A DNA stretch of 64,000 nucleotides from Vibrio panuliri (GTDB lineage Bacteria > Pseudomonadota > Gammaproteobacteria > Enterobacterales > Vibrionaceae). Shown here piece by piece: positions 43,312-52,058 of this stretch (its first letter is position 1; each line of letters begins with the position of its first letter). Below the pieces are notes generated by a model. It saw nothing but the letters and a program-made list of their open reading frames with translations. It ran no database searches and was not told the origin of the DNA. The position numbers and the translations under genes are program-made. The stretch is from NCBI RefSeq assembly GCF_009938205.1, contig NZ_AP019655.1:1240001-1304000 (forward strand). The letters run 5' to 3'.

Positions 43312-44229
43312 TTATTGCTTGGCGAGGAATTCTTCAACCTCGTCACGACGAGGAATAGATGTCTGGGCTCCAAGGCGTGTAACGCTGATTGCGGCTGCAC
43401 CGTGGGCAAATTTAATCGCCGATTCTATCGGCATATCCTCTAACAAGCCAGTGACAAATGCGCCATTAAATGTGTCACCTGCCGCTGTCGTATCAATCGC
43501 ATCTACTTTATAGCCCGCAATCAATTCACCGCGACCATTTTGACTCAACCAAACACCTTTGGACCCCATTGTAATCATCACGATTTCAATCCCCTTAAGG
43601 TGCAATGCCTGTGCTGCTAGCTGAGCGGTTTCACTATCTACAACGGTAATACCAGTGAGGACTTCAGCCTCGGTCTCATTCGGGGTAATCACAGCGATAT
43701 TTTTCAACAAGCTCTCCGGCAAATGCTTTGCTGGTGCAGGATTTAGTATCACGCTTGTGCCCGCTTCTTTTGCGACTTCGATAGCTCGTTCGATGCCCTC
43801 CAACGGCGTTTCTAACTGAGTAAGCAGGTACTTGGCTTGACGAATCGCGGGTAAATCTGCTTCTATCGCCTCTGCCGTTAAGCAGTCATTCGCTTCCGCT
43901 GAAATGCAAATGCTGTTTTCACCACTTGCAGCCACTTGAATCATAGCAATGCCCGTTGGCGTATTCGGCTGAAGCTTCACGCCCTGAGTATTAATGCCAT
44001 CAAGCTTAAAGCTTTCGCGAATATTAATTCCAAATGAGTCATCACCAACGCAGGCAATAAACCCAACATCGGCATTTAGACGAGCTGCGGCAACAGCCTG
44101 ATTGGCACCTTTACCGCCAGGGATAACTTGATAATTATGACCATGTAGCGTCTCACCTGGACGCGGAAAAGAAGGCACTTGAAGAACATGGTCAGCGTTA
44201 ACACTACCTAATACCACTAACTTATTCAT
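43312..44229 (-). CDS. rbsK: Ribokinase
   Basis: A 305-residue PfkB-family sugar kinase. The N-terminal GSVNADHVLQVPSFPRPGET and GGKGANQAVAAARL mark ribokinase; the second PfkB signature DTTAAGDTFNGAF holds the catalytic Asp and the anion hole. It phosphorylates D-ribose to ribose 5-phosphate, feeding the pentose phosphate pathway. The ATG at 44229 is preferred over the longer frame to 44295. Confidence 0.95.
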   Translation of the reverse strand: MNKLVVLGSVNADHVLQVPSFPRPGETLHGHNYQVIPGGKGANQAVAAARLNADVGFIACVGDDSFGINIRESFKLDGINTQGVKLQPNTPTGIAMIQVAASGENSICISAEANDCLTAEAIEADLPAIRQAKYLLTQLETPLEGIERAIEVAKEAGTSVILNPAPAKHLPESLLKNIAVITPNETEAEVLTGITVVDSETAQLAAQALHLKGIEIVMITMGSKGVWLSQNGRGELIAGYKVDAIDTTAAGDTFNGAFVTGLLEDMPIESAIKFAHGAAAISVTRLGAQTSIPRRDEVEEFLAKQ

Positions 44230-44331
44230 ATGGTTATCCTCGGTTGTTTCACAACCATTTGTGTTTCTGATAAATAGATTTAAGTAAGCACACACTGCAC
44301 TTAGTTAAAGCCACTAGTGAGTTAACGAAAG

Positions 44332-44357
44332 CTCCTGCCGCCCAACGGCAGCAGGAA
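44332..44357 (-). promoter_or_regulatory. Hairpin between rbsB and rbsK
   Basis: TCCTGCCG...CGGCAGCAGGA forms a stable stem after the rbsB stop. As in E. coli, it may raise the stability of the rbsB mRNA compared with rbsK. Confidence 0.5.
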
Positions 44358-44368
44358 CTCCATTACGA

Positions 44369-45247
44369 CTATTTAGTCACAACTTTAAGTGGTACTGGGA
44401 TGTTGGCTTCGACCTGTTCGCCTTTAAGAACTTTCGCTGCAGTCTCAACACCAAGTGCACCAATCAAGTCAGGTTGTTGAGCAATCGTTGCGCCTAGCAT
44501 GCCACGATTAACAGCTGCAATACCGTCATCCGTGCCATCAAAACCAACAATCAACACCTCTTTGCCTGATGCTTGCACTGCGCGAAGTGCGCCTAATGCC
44601 ATTTCATCATTCTGAGCAAATACTGCTTGTACATCTGGATTAGCAGCAAGTAAGTTCTCCATGACGTTTAGACCTTTAGTGCGGTCAAAATCAGCTGGTT
44701 GGCTTGCCAATAGCTCCATCTCGCTGCCTTTCACTGAGTTCATGAAGCCTTCACCACGTTCACGTGCTGCCGATGTACCCGCAATACCTTCTAGTTGAAT
44801 AACTTTCGCTTTCTCGCCCACTTTTTCCATAATGAACTTACCTGCCATTTCACCACCAGCAACGTTATCAGAAGCAATATGGCTCACTACTTCACCGCGT
44901 GATGCGCCTCGGTCAAGAGTCAGTACAGGAATGTTAGAGCGGTTAGCAATGCGAATCGCATTAGAAACGGCATCAGAGTCCGTTGGGTTGATCAAGATTG
45001 CCTTTACACCACGAATGGTCAAGTCTTCAACGTTTGATAGCTCTTTGCTTGGGTCATTTTGTGAATCCAAAACAATCAAATCGTAGCCGAGCTCTTTCGC
45101 CTTTGCTTCCGCGCCATCTTTCATCGTGACAAAAAACGGGTTATTAAGCGTCGACAGAACAATCGCCATAGTATCCTGCGCTTGAGCTGATACGGAAACT
45201 GTAGAAGTAAGTAGCGCCGCTGAGATTAGAGTCGCAAGTTTTTTCAT
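44369..45247 (-). CDS. rbsB: Ribose ABC transporter periplasmic binding protein
   Basis: A 292-residue periplasmic ribose-binding protein. The signal peptide ends at SAQAQ-DT (about residue 24). The mature start TMAIVLSTLNNPFFVTMKDGAEAKA is near identical in layout to E. coli RbsB, with ligand residues in DRGAS and FAQNDEMALGA. It binds ribose and delivers it to RbsCA, and may also feed chemotaxis. It lies between rbsC and rbsK. Confidence 0.95.
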   Translation of the reverse strand: MKKLATLISAALLTSTVSVSAQAQDTMAIVLSTLNNPFFVTMKDGAEAKAKELGYDLIVLDSQNDPSKELSNVEDLTIRGVKAILINPTDSDAVSNAIRIANRSNIPVLTLDRGASRGEVVSHIASDNVAGGEMAGKFIMEKVGEKAKVIQLEGIAGTSAARERGEGFMNSVKGSEMELLASQPADFDRTKGLNVMENLLAANPDVQAVFAQNDEMALGALRAVQASGKEVLIVGFDGTDDGIAAVNRGMLGATIAQQPDLIGALGVETAAKVLKGEQVEANIPVPLKVVTK

Positions 45248-45315
45248 CGTATTAGTCCTTTGTATCGAGCGAGCCAAGCGAGCTTGGCTCTAGAGTTATT
45301 GGTGTAAAATGTCAG

Positions 45316-46299
45316 TTACTTATTTTTGTTATCCACGATTACTGCCAGAAGGATAACCACTGCTTTAGCAATCATCTGGTAGTAAGAAGATACGTCGAGA
45401 AGGTTAAGAGCGTTGTTCAGGAAGCCAATTATCAGTGCACCGATAAGTGTCCCCATGATACGTCCTTTACCCCCCATTAAACTGGTTCCGCCTAACACAA
45501 CCGCAGCAATGGCATCAAGCTCATAACCCATACCGGCAGTAGGCTGTGCTGAAGATAGTCGAGAAGTAATGATGATGCCCGCTAGCGCTGCCAATAGACC
45601 ACAAATGGCATAGACACCGATTTTTACGCGGTCAACGTTAATCCCTGAAAGACGCGCCGCTGATTCATTGCCGCCCACTGCGTAAACGTAGCGACCAAAG
45701 CGGGTGTGATTTAACAGATACCAAGCCGATGCAAACACAATGACCATCAACCAAACAGGGACTGGAACACCGAGTGTGTAACCCGTACCAAACCAAGCGA
45801 ACACGTCTGCGGTATCGGTAAAGCCAGTAGAGATAGGACGCCCGTCGGTGTATACCATGGTCACACCACGTAGCAAGGTCATGGTTACAAGAGTCGCGAT
45901 AAATGCTTGAACTTTACCTTTGGCGATAATGATGCCGCTAATTGCACCGAGTGCGGCACCCGCGACAAGTGCGGTAGGCACTGCCACCATAACAGGCACT
46001 TCCAGCCCAATCATCGTGGCAGCAAAGGCACCACATAGCGCGAGCACTGAGCCAACACTTAAGTCGATTCCTGCGGTCAAAATAACCAGCGTCATACCGA
46101 CAGCGATAATCGCATTCACCGAGGTCTGACGGAGAATATTCAGGATGTTATCAACGGTAAAAAAGTTGGGGTTTAAAAACGAGACGACCACAATCAAAAG
46201 CAGTAAAGCAATCAAAGATTTCTGCTCAATTAGCCACTCTTTACTAAACAGCTTTTTGCCATTAGCTTGGTTTGTTTTGCTCATGGTTTCAGTACTCAT
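45316..46299 (-). CDS. rbsC: Ribose ABC transporter permease
   Basis: A 327-residue inner-membrane permease with about eight to ten helices; VGMTLVILTAGIDLSVGSVLAL and GGTSLMGGKGRIMGTLIGALI are the signatures of the ribose/xylose permease family. It forms the channel of RbsABC. Its start overlaps the rbsA stop by 4 bases (ATGA), ensuring coupled translation. Confidence 0.94.
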   Translation of the reverse strand: MSTETMSKTNQANGKKLFSKEWLIEQKSLIALLLLIVVVSFLNPNFFTVDNILNILRQTSVNAIIAVGMTLVILTAGIDLSVGSVLALCGAFAATMIGLEVPVMVAVPTALVAGAALGAISGIIIAKGKVQAFIATLVTMTLLRGVTMVYTDGRPISTGFTDTADVFAWFGTGYTLGVPVPVWLMVIVFASAWYLLNHTRFGRYVYAVGGNESAARLSGINVDRVKIGVYAICGLLAALAGIIITSRLSSAQPTAGMGYELDAIAAVVLGGTSLMGGKGRIMGTLIGALIIGFLNNALNLLDVSSYYQMIAKAVVILLAVIVDNKNK

Positions 46300-47801
46300 G
46301 CTGCTTCCTCATTGATCTGCTTACCTACTGCGCAGGCGAGTAATTTTTCTTGGTCGGCATCCTTAGCGGCAAACATCCCGCTCACACGCCCTTCGTGCAT
46401 AACCATTATGCGGTCGCTCATACCAAGCACCTCTGGCATTTCAGATGACACCAAAATGATGCTCATGCCTTCCGCTTTGAATTTATTGATTAATTGGTAG
46501 ATCTCTTTCTTCGCGCCTACATCAACCCCGCGAGTCGGCTCATCTAAGATCAAAACCTTAGGTTTAGTCATTAACCCTTTAGCAATGGCAACCTTTTGTT
46601 GGTTACCACCGGATAGATTACCGATGATCTGTTCGCGGGTTGGGGTTTTGATATTGAACAGCTTGATAAAGTCATCGACCGCGAGCACTTCATCGCTATG
46701 TTGAATTCGACCACCTTTTGACAACTTGTCTAATGCACAAAGAGACATGTTCTCTTTCACCGAGAGTCCCAGCACTAAGCCATCGCCTTTCCGATCTTCT
46801 GAGATGTAAGCAATACCATTGGCTAAGCCGTCTTGTGGGCTCACGGGATTAATCGTTTTATTATCGAGGTTAATCACACCACGCTCACTTGGCAGAGCCC
46901 CATAAATCACTTTCATTAGCTCTGTGCGCCCGGCCCCCATCAAACCTGACACGCCAAGAATTTCACCACGTTGTAAGGTGAAGCTCACGTCGTGAACACC
47001 TGAGCCAGTTAAACCAATAACCTCAAGGCAAGTATCGCCATGCTTAACGTCAATGCGTGGGTACTGCTCTTCCAGCTTTCGACCAACCATCATCTCGATT
47101 AGGCCGTCTTCGTCCGTATCCGAAACCAAACACTCGCCGATGAACTTGCCGTCACGCAGAACGGTAATATCGTCGCAAATCTCAAATATCTCTTTGAGTC
47201 GATGCGAGATATAAACAATGCCGCACCCTTGCTCGCGCAACTCGTTGATCACGGTAAACAGCGATTCCGTTTCCGTATCGGTTAACGCGTCAGTAGGCTC
47301 ATCCATAATGATCACTTTTGACTCAAATGAGAGTGCTTTGGCAATTTCAACCATCTGCTGCTCACCAAGACTTAGATCACCCAAAAGTGTTTTTGAACTG
47401 TGTTTAACGTTAAGCCTTTTCAGTAATTTATCGGCTTCATCGTACATCTTCGCCCATTGGATCTGACCAAATGCCCCTGTAAACTCACGACCAATAAAAA
47501 TGTTCTCGGCAATGGTAAGCTCCGGGATCAAATTGAGCTCTTGGTGAATGATACTAATGCCAGCATGTTGAGAGTCGCGCGGGCCTTTAAATGCCACCGG
47601 CTTACCTTGGTACTGAATGGTGCCGGAATCTGAGGCATGAATACCGGTCAATACTTTCATTAAGGTTGACTTACCAGCCCCATTCTCACCAAGAAGCGCC
47701 ATCACCCGCCCCGGATAGACATTCAAACTGGCACGGTCGAGTGCTTTTACGCCGGGGAAAGCTTTTTCAATCTCGCTGAGTTGTAAAATTGCTTGAGTCA
47801 T
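46296..47801 (-). CDS. rbsA: Ribose ABC transporter ATP-binding protein (double ATPase)
   Basis: A 501-residue ATPase with two ABC domains. The first has GENGAGKST (about 37-45) and the signature LSLGEQQMVEIAK with IIMDEPTDAL; the second has the degenerate Walker A GLMGAGRTE, and LSGGNQQKVAIAK with ILDEPTRGVDVGAKKEI. It energises ribose import. The loss of the second Walker A lysine is normal for RbsA. It is 23 bases after rbsD. Confidence 0.95.
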   Translation of the reverse strand: MTQAILQLSEIEKAFPGVKALDRASLNVYPGRVMALLGENGAGKSTLMKVLTGIHASDSGTIQYQGKPVAFKGPRDSQHAGISIIHQELNLIPELTIAENIFIGREFTGAFGQIQWAKMYDEADKLLKRLNVKHSSKTLLGDLSLGEQQMVEIAKALSFESKVIIMDEPTDALTDTETESLFTVINELREQGCGIVYISHRLKEIFEICDDITVLRDGKFIGECLVSDTDEDGLIEMMVGRKLEEQYPRIDVKHGDTCLEVIGLTGSGVHDVSFTLQRGEILGVSGLMGAGRTELMKVIYGALPSERGVINLDNKTINPVSPQDGLANGIAYISEDRKGDGLVLGLSVKENMSLCALDKLSKGGRIQHSDEVLAVDDFIKLFNIKTPTREQIIGNLSGGNQQKVAIAKGLMTKPKVLILDEPTRGVDVGAKKEIYQLINKFKAEGMSIILVSSEMPEVLGMSDRIMVMHEGRVSGMFAAKDADQEKLLACAVGKQINEEAA

Positions 47802-47824
47802 AACTCGTCCTCAATTCGGTATGG

Positions 47825-48244
47825 TTAAAAAACCACACCTGCTTGGAAAATGACGTTGGCATAAGGGGTGCACTCACCTGTGCGAACCACCGCCTTACTT
47901 TGATGAGTCAGTTGTTTGAATTCTTGGTGAGAAACATACTCAATATTGAATACTTTGCCGCAACGCGCTTGCTCGAGTTCGAGCTCGCTAAGCAAAGCTT
48001 GGTGTAGTTCAGGGCTAACATCTACGAACTCTTTAGCCATAACCACGCCTTCAATCTGTGATTCAGTCAAAATCACACGCACGGTATCGATAAAACTAGG
48101 GACCCCATGGGTCAAAGCTAAATCTATACGCGTCACATGGTCTGGGATCGGTAAACCGGCATCGCAAATCGTTATTTCATCAGTGTGTCCAAGCGTAGAC
48201 ACTAAGTAAGCAACTTCTGAGTTTAATAGGGTACTTTTTTTCAT
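47825..48244 (-). CDS. rbsD: D-ribose pyranase
   Basis: A 139-residue RbsD. His20 in STLGHTDEITICDAGLPIP is the catalytic residue, and TPYANVIFQAGVVF is the conserved C-terminus. It interconverts beta-pyranose and beta-furanose forms of ribose before phosphorylation. First gene of the operon, so the promoter and operators lie upstream at 48245-48450. The ATG at 48244 is chosen over a TTG-like extension. Confidence 0.93.
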   Translation of the reverse strand: MKKSTLLNSEVAYLVSTLGHTDEITICDAGLPIPDHVTRIDLALTHGVPSFIDTVRVILTESQIEGVVMAKEFVDVSPELHQALLSELELEQARCGKVFNIEYVSHQEFKQLTHQSKAVVRTGECTPYANVIFQAGVVF

Positions 48245-48321
48245 TTCATTGACCTTCAATCACACGCTTTCTCGACAATTTGGTTCTGTTATAAAACTTG
48301 ATTCAGTGTTAATAGAAAACC

Positions 48322-48339
48322 CATCGAAACGTTTCGATG
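48322..48339. promoter_or_regulatory. RbsR operator
   Basis: CATCGAAACGTTTCGATG is a perfect 18-bp palindrome with the central CG typical of LacI-family operators, 78 bases upstream of rbsD. Confidence 0.85.
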
Positions 48340-48383
48340 ACAATATAGATCAGAAATATTTATGATCATCCCGATAAAACTCG

Positions 48384-48426
48384 TTGTGTGATTTAGATCG
48401 TCATTAGAGAGGAATACATCACACAA
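48384..48426. promoter_or_regulatory. CRP-like sites upstream of rbs
   Basis: TTGTGTGAT (48384-48392) and ATCACACAA (48418-48426) are inverted 30 bases apart, each next to a GATC-like half. The TGTGATTTAGATC segment fits half of a CRP site. Catabolite control of ribose uptake is expected from E. coli, but exact site phasing is not ideal. Confidence 0.45.
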
Positions 48427-48573
48427 TAATGACATTGATCACTTAAATCATAAGAAATACTGCGTTCAAACTCAGTAACTGGGGTTCGACAGGCCATTTA
48501 TTGACCAAGAAAAAATTAAACAAATAAAAACAATAATTTGACTACTTGTCTCCTATCAGAGCTATAATTTTAA

Positions 48574-48659
48574 GGCTATTGTGCTTGGGCTTTTCTGTAA
48601 CGTGATTTGCTCAGCCGTTGTGCAATTCGTCGTTATCTAGCCAGAGGCTGGCTATTTTT
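48574..48659 (+). ncRNA. Terminated leader or small RNA before the DUF3012 gene
   Basis: TTGACT (48538-48543), 19 bases, TATAAT (48563-48568) can start an RNA near 48574 that runs into the terminator at 48638-48659, 15 bases before the DUF3012 start. It is either an attenuator or a ~90-nt sRNA. No known class is recognised. Confidence 0.4.
48638..48659 (+). terminator. Terminator in the leader of the DUF3012 gene
   Basis: TAGCCAG-agg-CTGGCTA, then TTTTT, sitting just upstream of the gene's ribosome-binding site. Confidence 0.8.
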
Positions 48660-48674
48660 ATCAAGGAATCTAAT

Positions 48675-48833
48675 GTGAAAAAATTATTGATTATGCTCAG
48701 TGTCACTCTCGTGATGATCGGCTGTACTGAGGTTGGCAGTGAAGCGTGGTGCGACGATATGAAGCAAAAAGCGAAGGGTGACTGGACAGCCAATGAAGCA
48801 GCGGATTTTGCTAAACACTGTATATTCAAGTGA
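48675..48833 (+). CDS. DUF3012 family small lipoprotein
   Basis: A 52-residue protein beginning at GTG (AAGGAATCTAAT precedes). The lipobox MIGC places it as a tiny lipoprotein. The mature part EVGSEAWCDDMKQKAKGDW followed by TANEAADFAKHCIF is the DUF3012 pattern, with two conserved cysteines likely forming a disulfide. The function is unknown. A terminator directly before it suggests transcription of the gene may be attenuated. Own terminator at 48886. Confidence 0.8.
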   Translation: MKKLLIMLSVTLVMIGCTEVGSEAWCDDMKQKAKGDWTANEAADFAKHCIFK

Positions 48834-49166
48834 CTTTATAGGTCAGGATTCTAAGCAATGTCACTGGAGCGAGTTTCCTTGGTCAGTAAACGTCGTTTAC
48901 GATTTTTTTGCCCAGTCTACCAGTCAAGTTATGTTCGCTGAACCAAGCTTCTAGACGTTACTTGAGTACATTTTCCAACTATGAGACTTGCCTTGCGTCA
49001 GGCTTGGCATTATTCTCTAACCTAAAGTGTTCAATGCTTAGCTAAGCCGTAGATATATCTCTACACATTTTTTTGCTCGCTGGGTTGCGAAGCTTGGAAT
49101 AAAATCCCTAATCCAAATATTCATTGCGCTCTTTGGCATCGATTACAGCAAAGCGCAACAAAACTA
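48834..49166. other. Intergenic region after the DUF3012 gene
   Basis: 333 bases. Beyond the terminator at 48886 I see only small imperfect repeats (for example around 48990-49015) and no coding frame or clear operator. Confidence 0.5.
48886..48908 (+). terminator. Terminator after the DUF3012 gene
   Basis: GTAAAC-gtc-GTTTAC followed by GATTTTTTT. Confidence 0.75.
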
Positions 49167-49727
49167 ATGTTTACGCTTATGGACCAAGATAAGTTTACCA
49201 ATATTTATCGCTTACCAACTGCCCTTCAGATCCGTATTGGACGCTGGCAGCAAACTTTTAATGGCACATCAGATATTGTTCTGCATAACGCCATTGAAGT
49301 GCGAAACAAGCAATTTAAACGCCCAGAGTTTTTGCCTACAGGTTGGCACGTAAAGCCATTTAAATTGGATGATATATCGATCACTCATCATGGCAAGTAC
49401 ATCCAAACTGCGATGCGTACCATGCTGGATCGAAAGGTCTCTTACAAACGAGTCTATTTGTCACGCGTGCCATTTGAGCAAGCAGAACCCGCACTGCATG
49501 ACTACAAGCTAGAGTGGATCAAAAAGCACAATCGGGTTGCCAACAAGTACAATCAGATCAAGAAAAAGCAGTTTATGCGTTTTGCCTACGAAGAAGTTGA
49601 AACGCTCTACCCTTCTATTCCAAAAGGCGAATTTGATAAAGCGTTATGGAACAAGTTGGTGATTTCAGAACTGGGACCAGCGAAAAAATTTGATAACCCG
49701 TATTTTGTCAAAAAAGCCTGCTTTTAG
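49167..49727 (+). CDS. Unknown 186-aa protein
   Basis: A basic, soluble protein without a signal peptide. It contains no motif I can name; stretches such as FLPTGWHVKPFKLDDISITHH and NRVANKYNQIKKKQFMRFAYE suggest a compact alpha/beta fold with a basic, possibly nucleic-acid-binding surface. Starts at 49167 or at the ATG at 49179. A strong terminator follows. Confidence 0.6.
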   Translation: MFTLMDQDKFTNIYRLPTALQIRIGRWQQTFNGTSDIVLHNAIEVRNKQFKRPEFLPTGWHVKPFKLDDISITHHGKYIQTAMRTMLDRKVSYKRVYLSRVPFEQAEPALHDYKLEWIKKHNRVANKYNQIKKKQFMRFAYEEVETLYPSIPKGEFDKALWNKLVISELGPAKKFDNPYFVKKACF

Positions 49728-49749
49728 TACCAGCCGACCACAACAACGG

Positions 49750-49775
49750 AAAAGGGAACATCTTGTTCCCTTTTT
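49750..49775. terminator. Bidirectional terminator between convergent genes
   Basis: AAAAGGGAACA-tct-TGTTCCCTTTTT. Confidence 0.9.
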
Positions 49776-49794
49776 CAATCTTAGAATACGCCGT

Positions 49795-50088
49795 TTAAAC
49801 GGGCTTAAGTAATAAGTTATTTCGCGCTAGTCCCTTGCGAACACTGCTGCACATCTTGCCAAAACGACGAATCTCGTCAAACTGTGGCACCACACCGCGT
49901 GACATTGCACTTTGCCAGTAACTCAGTTCGCCATCGACCATCTCGAGCAGCTTCTTTGGACAACCAATACAACTTCCTTTTGAACTACACACGAACGTTT
50001 CTGGCTCGTACAGTGGGAGTTCTGCTAAGACTTCTTCAATGATATTTTTCATCGCTGTCATGCGATCGGGTTTCTTGTTCGATTTCAT
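49795..50088 (-). CDS. Cysteine-cluster small protein, 97 aa
   Basis: A basic protein with a compact cysteine cluster FVCSSKGSCIGCPKK (Cys33, Cys39, Cys42) and Cys80 in GKMCSSVRK. The spacing could bind zinc or an iron-sulfur cluster. The rest is helical (EEVLAELPLYEPET, LEMVDGELSYWQSAM). I do not recognise the family. Convergent with the 186-aa gene and read away from the DUF924 operon. Confidence 0.6.
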   Translation of the reverse strand: MKSNKKPDRMTAMKNIIEEVLAELPLYEPETFVCSSKGSCIGCPKKLLEMVDGELSYWQSAMSRGVVPQFDEIRRFGKMCSSVRKGLARNNLLLKPV

Positions 50089-50207
50089 TAGAGCAACTGC
50101 TGTCAGGATCTTGTGTCGCGGATTATATGTGCTAGGCGCAAGATTTCAAGCGTGGCTTGTTTAGGCTATATTGATAATCCAAATAGAAGACGAATTAAGG
50201 ACAGTTC

Positions 50208-50744
50208 ATGGATCAGCACGTTCTCGACTTTTGGTTTGAGGAATTACAACCGAAAGATTGGTTTATGGTTAACCCTGAGGTTGATCAACATATTCAACAG
50301 CGCTTTGCTCCATTGGTTGAGCAAGCTGCGCAATGTGAGCTTTTTCACTGGCGAAAGAGTGCGCACGGACGTTTGGCAGAGATCATTGTCTTAGATCAGT
50401 TCTCTCGAAATATCTATCGCAATACACCGCGCGCTTTTAGTCAGGATCCGCTCGCGCTTGCTCTGGCTCAAGAAGCGATCAGTATTGGAGCGGATCAAGC
50501 GCTATCTGTCGAGCAGCGGGCATTTCTCTACATGCCTTATATGCATAGTGAGTCCGCACAGATCCATCAACAAGCCGTCACACTCTTTAATCAGCCAGGT
50601 ATGGAAAACAATTACGACTTTGAACTGAAACACAAAGTGATTATTGACCGCTTTGGCCGATATCCCCATCGCAACGAGATCCTAGGTCGTCCTAGTAGCG
50701 ATGAAGAACTCGAATTTCTCGCCCAGCCAAACTCACGTTTTTAA
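50208..50744 (+). CDS. DUF924 family protein
   Basis: A 178-residue protein of the DUF924 family. It starts VLDFWFEELQPKDWF and contains EIIVLDQFSRNIYRNTPRAF and FLYMPYMHSES, the family's signature segments. The fold is a TPR-like all-alpha domain. No activity is established. It opens a four-gene operon with argO (one-base junction TAA-ATG), a VOC protein and rof. Confidence 0.85.
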   Translation: MDQHVLDFWFEELQPKDWFMVNPEVDQHIQQRFAPLVEQAAQCELFHWRKSAHGRLAEIIVLDQFSRNIYRNTPRAFSQDPLALALAQEAISIGADQALSVEQRAFLYMPYMHSESAQIHQQAVTLFNQPGMENNYDFELKHKVIIDRFGRYPHRNEILGRPSSDEELEFLAQPNSRF

Positions 50745-51341
50745 ATGAGTACTTTTATTGCAGGTCTAGCCCTTGGACTCTCCTTGATTATCGCCATTGG
50801 AGCGCAAAATGCGTTTGTACTTAAACAAGGTATCCAACGTCACCACGTTTTTTTGGTCTGTTTTATCTGTGCTCTATCGGATGCACTACTGATTTCGGCA
50901 GGCGTGGCTGGCTTTGGCGTATTGGTCAAACAGTTTCCAAACTTAGAGATGATCGCACGCTACGGAGGCGCACTGTTTCTTGTTTGGTATGGATTGCGCA
51001 GTTTGTACTCGGCGTGGAAAACCAACCATGCCCTTACGCCTCAAGGCAATAGCAACTCAAGTGCGTGGCACACCGCATTGCTCTGTTTGGCGTTTACATG
51101 GCTCAATCCACACGTCTATCTTGATACGGTGGTGTTACTCGGCTCCATTTCCACCCAGTACGAACCAGAAAAACTCCAGTTTGCGCTTGGGGCAATGACG
51201 GGGTCGTTTCTGTTTTTCTTCAGCTTGGGTTATGGCGCTCGGCTGCTTGCGCCTGTATTTCGTCATGCACGAGCGTGGAAAGTGTTAGAAAGTGCCATTG
51301 GTATGATCATGTTGCTGTTAGCGTTTAAACTGATCATTTGA
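50745..51341 (+). CDS. argO: LysE/ArgO family amino acid exporter
   Basis: A 198-residue exporter with five or six helices. The start LALGLSLIIAIGAQNAFVLKQG and the middle LAFTWLNPHVYLDTVVLLGS are close to ArgO/LysE. It should export L-arginine (and canavanine) or lysine. Its ATG abuts the DUF924 stop. In E. coli, argO is under ArgP control; no such site is visible here inside the operon. Confidence 0.9.
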   Translation: MSTFIAGLALGLSLIIAIGAQNAFVLKQGIQRHHVFLVCFICALSDALLISAGVAGFGVLVKQFPNLEMIARYGGALFLVWYGLRSLYSAWKTNHALTPQGNSNSSAWHTALLCLAFTWLNPHVYLDTVVLLGSISTQYEPEKLQFALGAMTGSFLFFFSLGYGARLLAPVFRHARAWKVLESAIGMIMLLLAFKLII

Positions 51342-51361
51342 GCAACAGTTTGGGAGAGAGC

Positions 51362-51772
51362 ATGCTTAAGATTGTTGGATTAGATCACGTGGTGCTGCGT
51401 ACCACCCAACTGGATAAAATGCTGGAGTTTTATCAACACAAACTAGGGTGTCCAATTGAGCGCACGTTACCCGAGCTGGGACTGACTCAGTTACGTGCAG
51501 GGTCCGCTTTAATTGACATCGTCACGGTAGATAGTGAGCTAGGTCGATTAGGCGGTAAAGCACCGCAGCAAAATGGAAGAAACATGGATCATCTCTGCTT
51601 ACAGATTGAACCGATATCAGAAACTGACTTAATCACACTCTTCGCGCAACACCAACTTCGCCCAGAGGATTTTGTTGAGCGCTATGGCGCTCAAGGGTTT
51701 GGTCGTTCAGTTTACCTCACAGACCCAGAGGGTAATATTGTCGAGCTTAAACCAACTAAGGAAAACCTATGA
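51362..51772 (+). CDS. VOC/glyoxalase-fold protein
   Basis: A 136-residue vicinal-oxygen-chelate protein built of two beta-alpha-beta3 modules. The likely metal ligands are His in LDHVVLRT (residue 8), His in MDHLCLQI and Glu in GNIVELKP, the pattern of glyoxalase/dioxygenase relatives. Substrate unknown. The ATG at 51362 follows GGGAGAGAGC. Its stop overlaps the rof start (ATGA). Confidence 0.88.
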   Translation: MLKIVGLDHVVLRTTQLDKMLEFYQHKLGCPIERTLPELGLTQLRAGSALIDIVTVDSELGRLGGKAPQQNGRNMDHLCLQIEPISETDLITLFAQHQLRPEDFVERYGAQGFGRSVYLTDPEGNIVELKPTKENL

Positions 51773-52017
51773 TCAGTTGCAGCCAATACGACTATCTTGA
51801 AATCGCCTGCCTTTATCATTTTCCCGTCAAGTTGACCTTACTTGATGGACACGAACTATCTGGCATTGCTTGCGATACCGGCTATAACGCATTAAAACAA
51901 GAGTGTCTGATCCTCGAAGTCGAGGGCACGCGTGAATATGTCGTCACCGACAACCTCAAAAGTCTACGAGTCACTTTAGATAACCCTCACTTCTCATTTG
52001 TCGAATTTAAGCAATAA
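51769..52017 (+). CDS. rof: Rho-binding antiterminator Rof
   Basis: An 82-residue Sm-fold-like protein matching Rof/YaeO: CSQYDYLEIACLYHFPVKLTL and LDGHELSGIACDTG. Rof binds the primary RNA-binding site of Rho and inhibits termination. Coupled to the VOC gene by a 4-base overlap. A terminator hairpin follows. Confidence 0.85.
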   Translation: MISCSQYDYLEIACLYHFPVKLTLLDGHELSGIACDTGYNALKQECLILEVEGTREYVVTDNLKSLRVTLDNPHFSFVEFKQ

Positions 52018-52040
52018 AAAATCCAGCCGTAGCTGGATTT
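52015..52040. terminator. Terminator after rof
   Basis: AAAAAATCCAGC-cgta-GCTGGATTT, usable also by the convergent gene. Confidence 0.8.
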
Positions 52041-52058
52041 CTCTCTAACAACTTTAGC

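Larger units (their letters stand above)
48245..48674. other. rbs control region and leader of the DUF3012 gene
   Basis: 430 bases holding the RbsR-type operator (48322-48339), a CRP-like interrupted palindrome (48384-48426) and, on the plus strand, a promoter-leader-terminator unit (48537-48659) before the DUF3012 gene. Confidence 0.7.
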
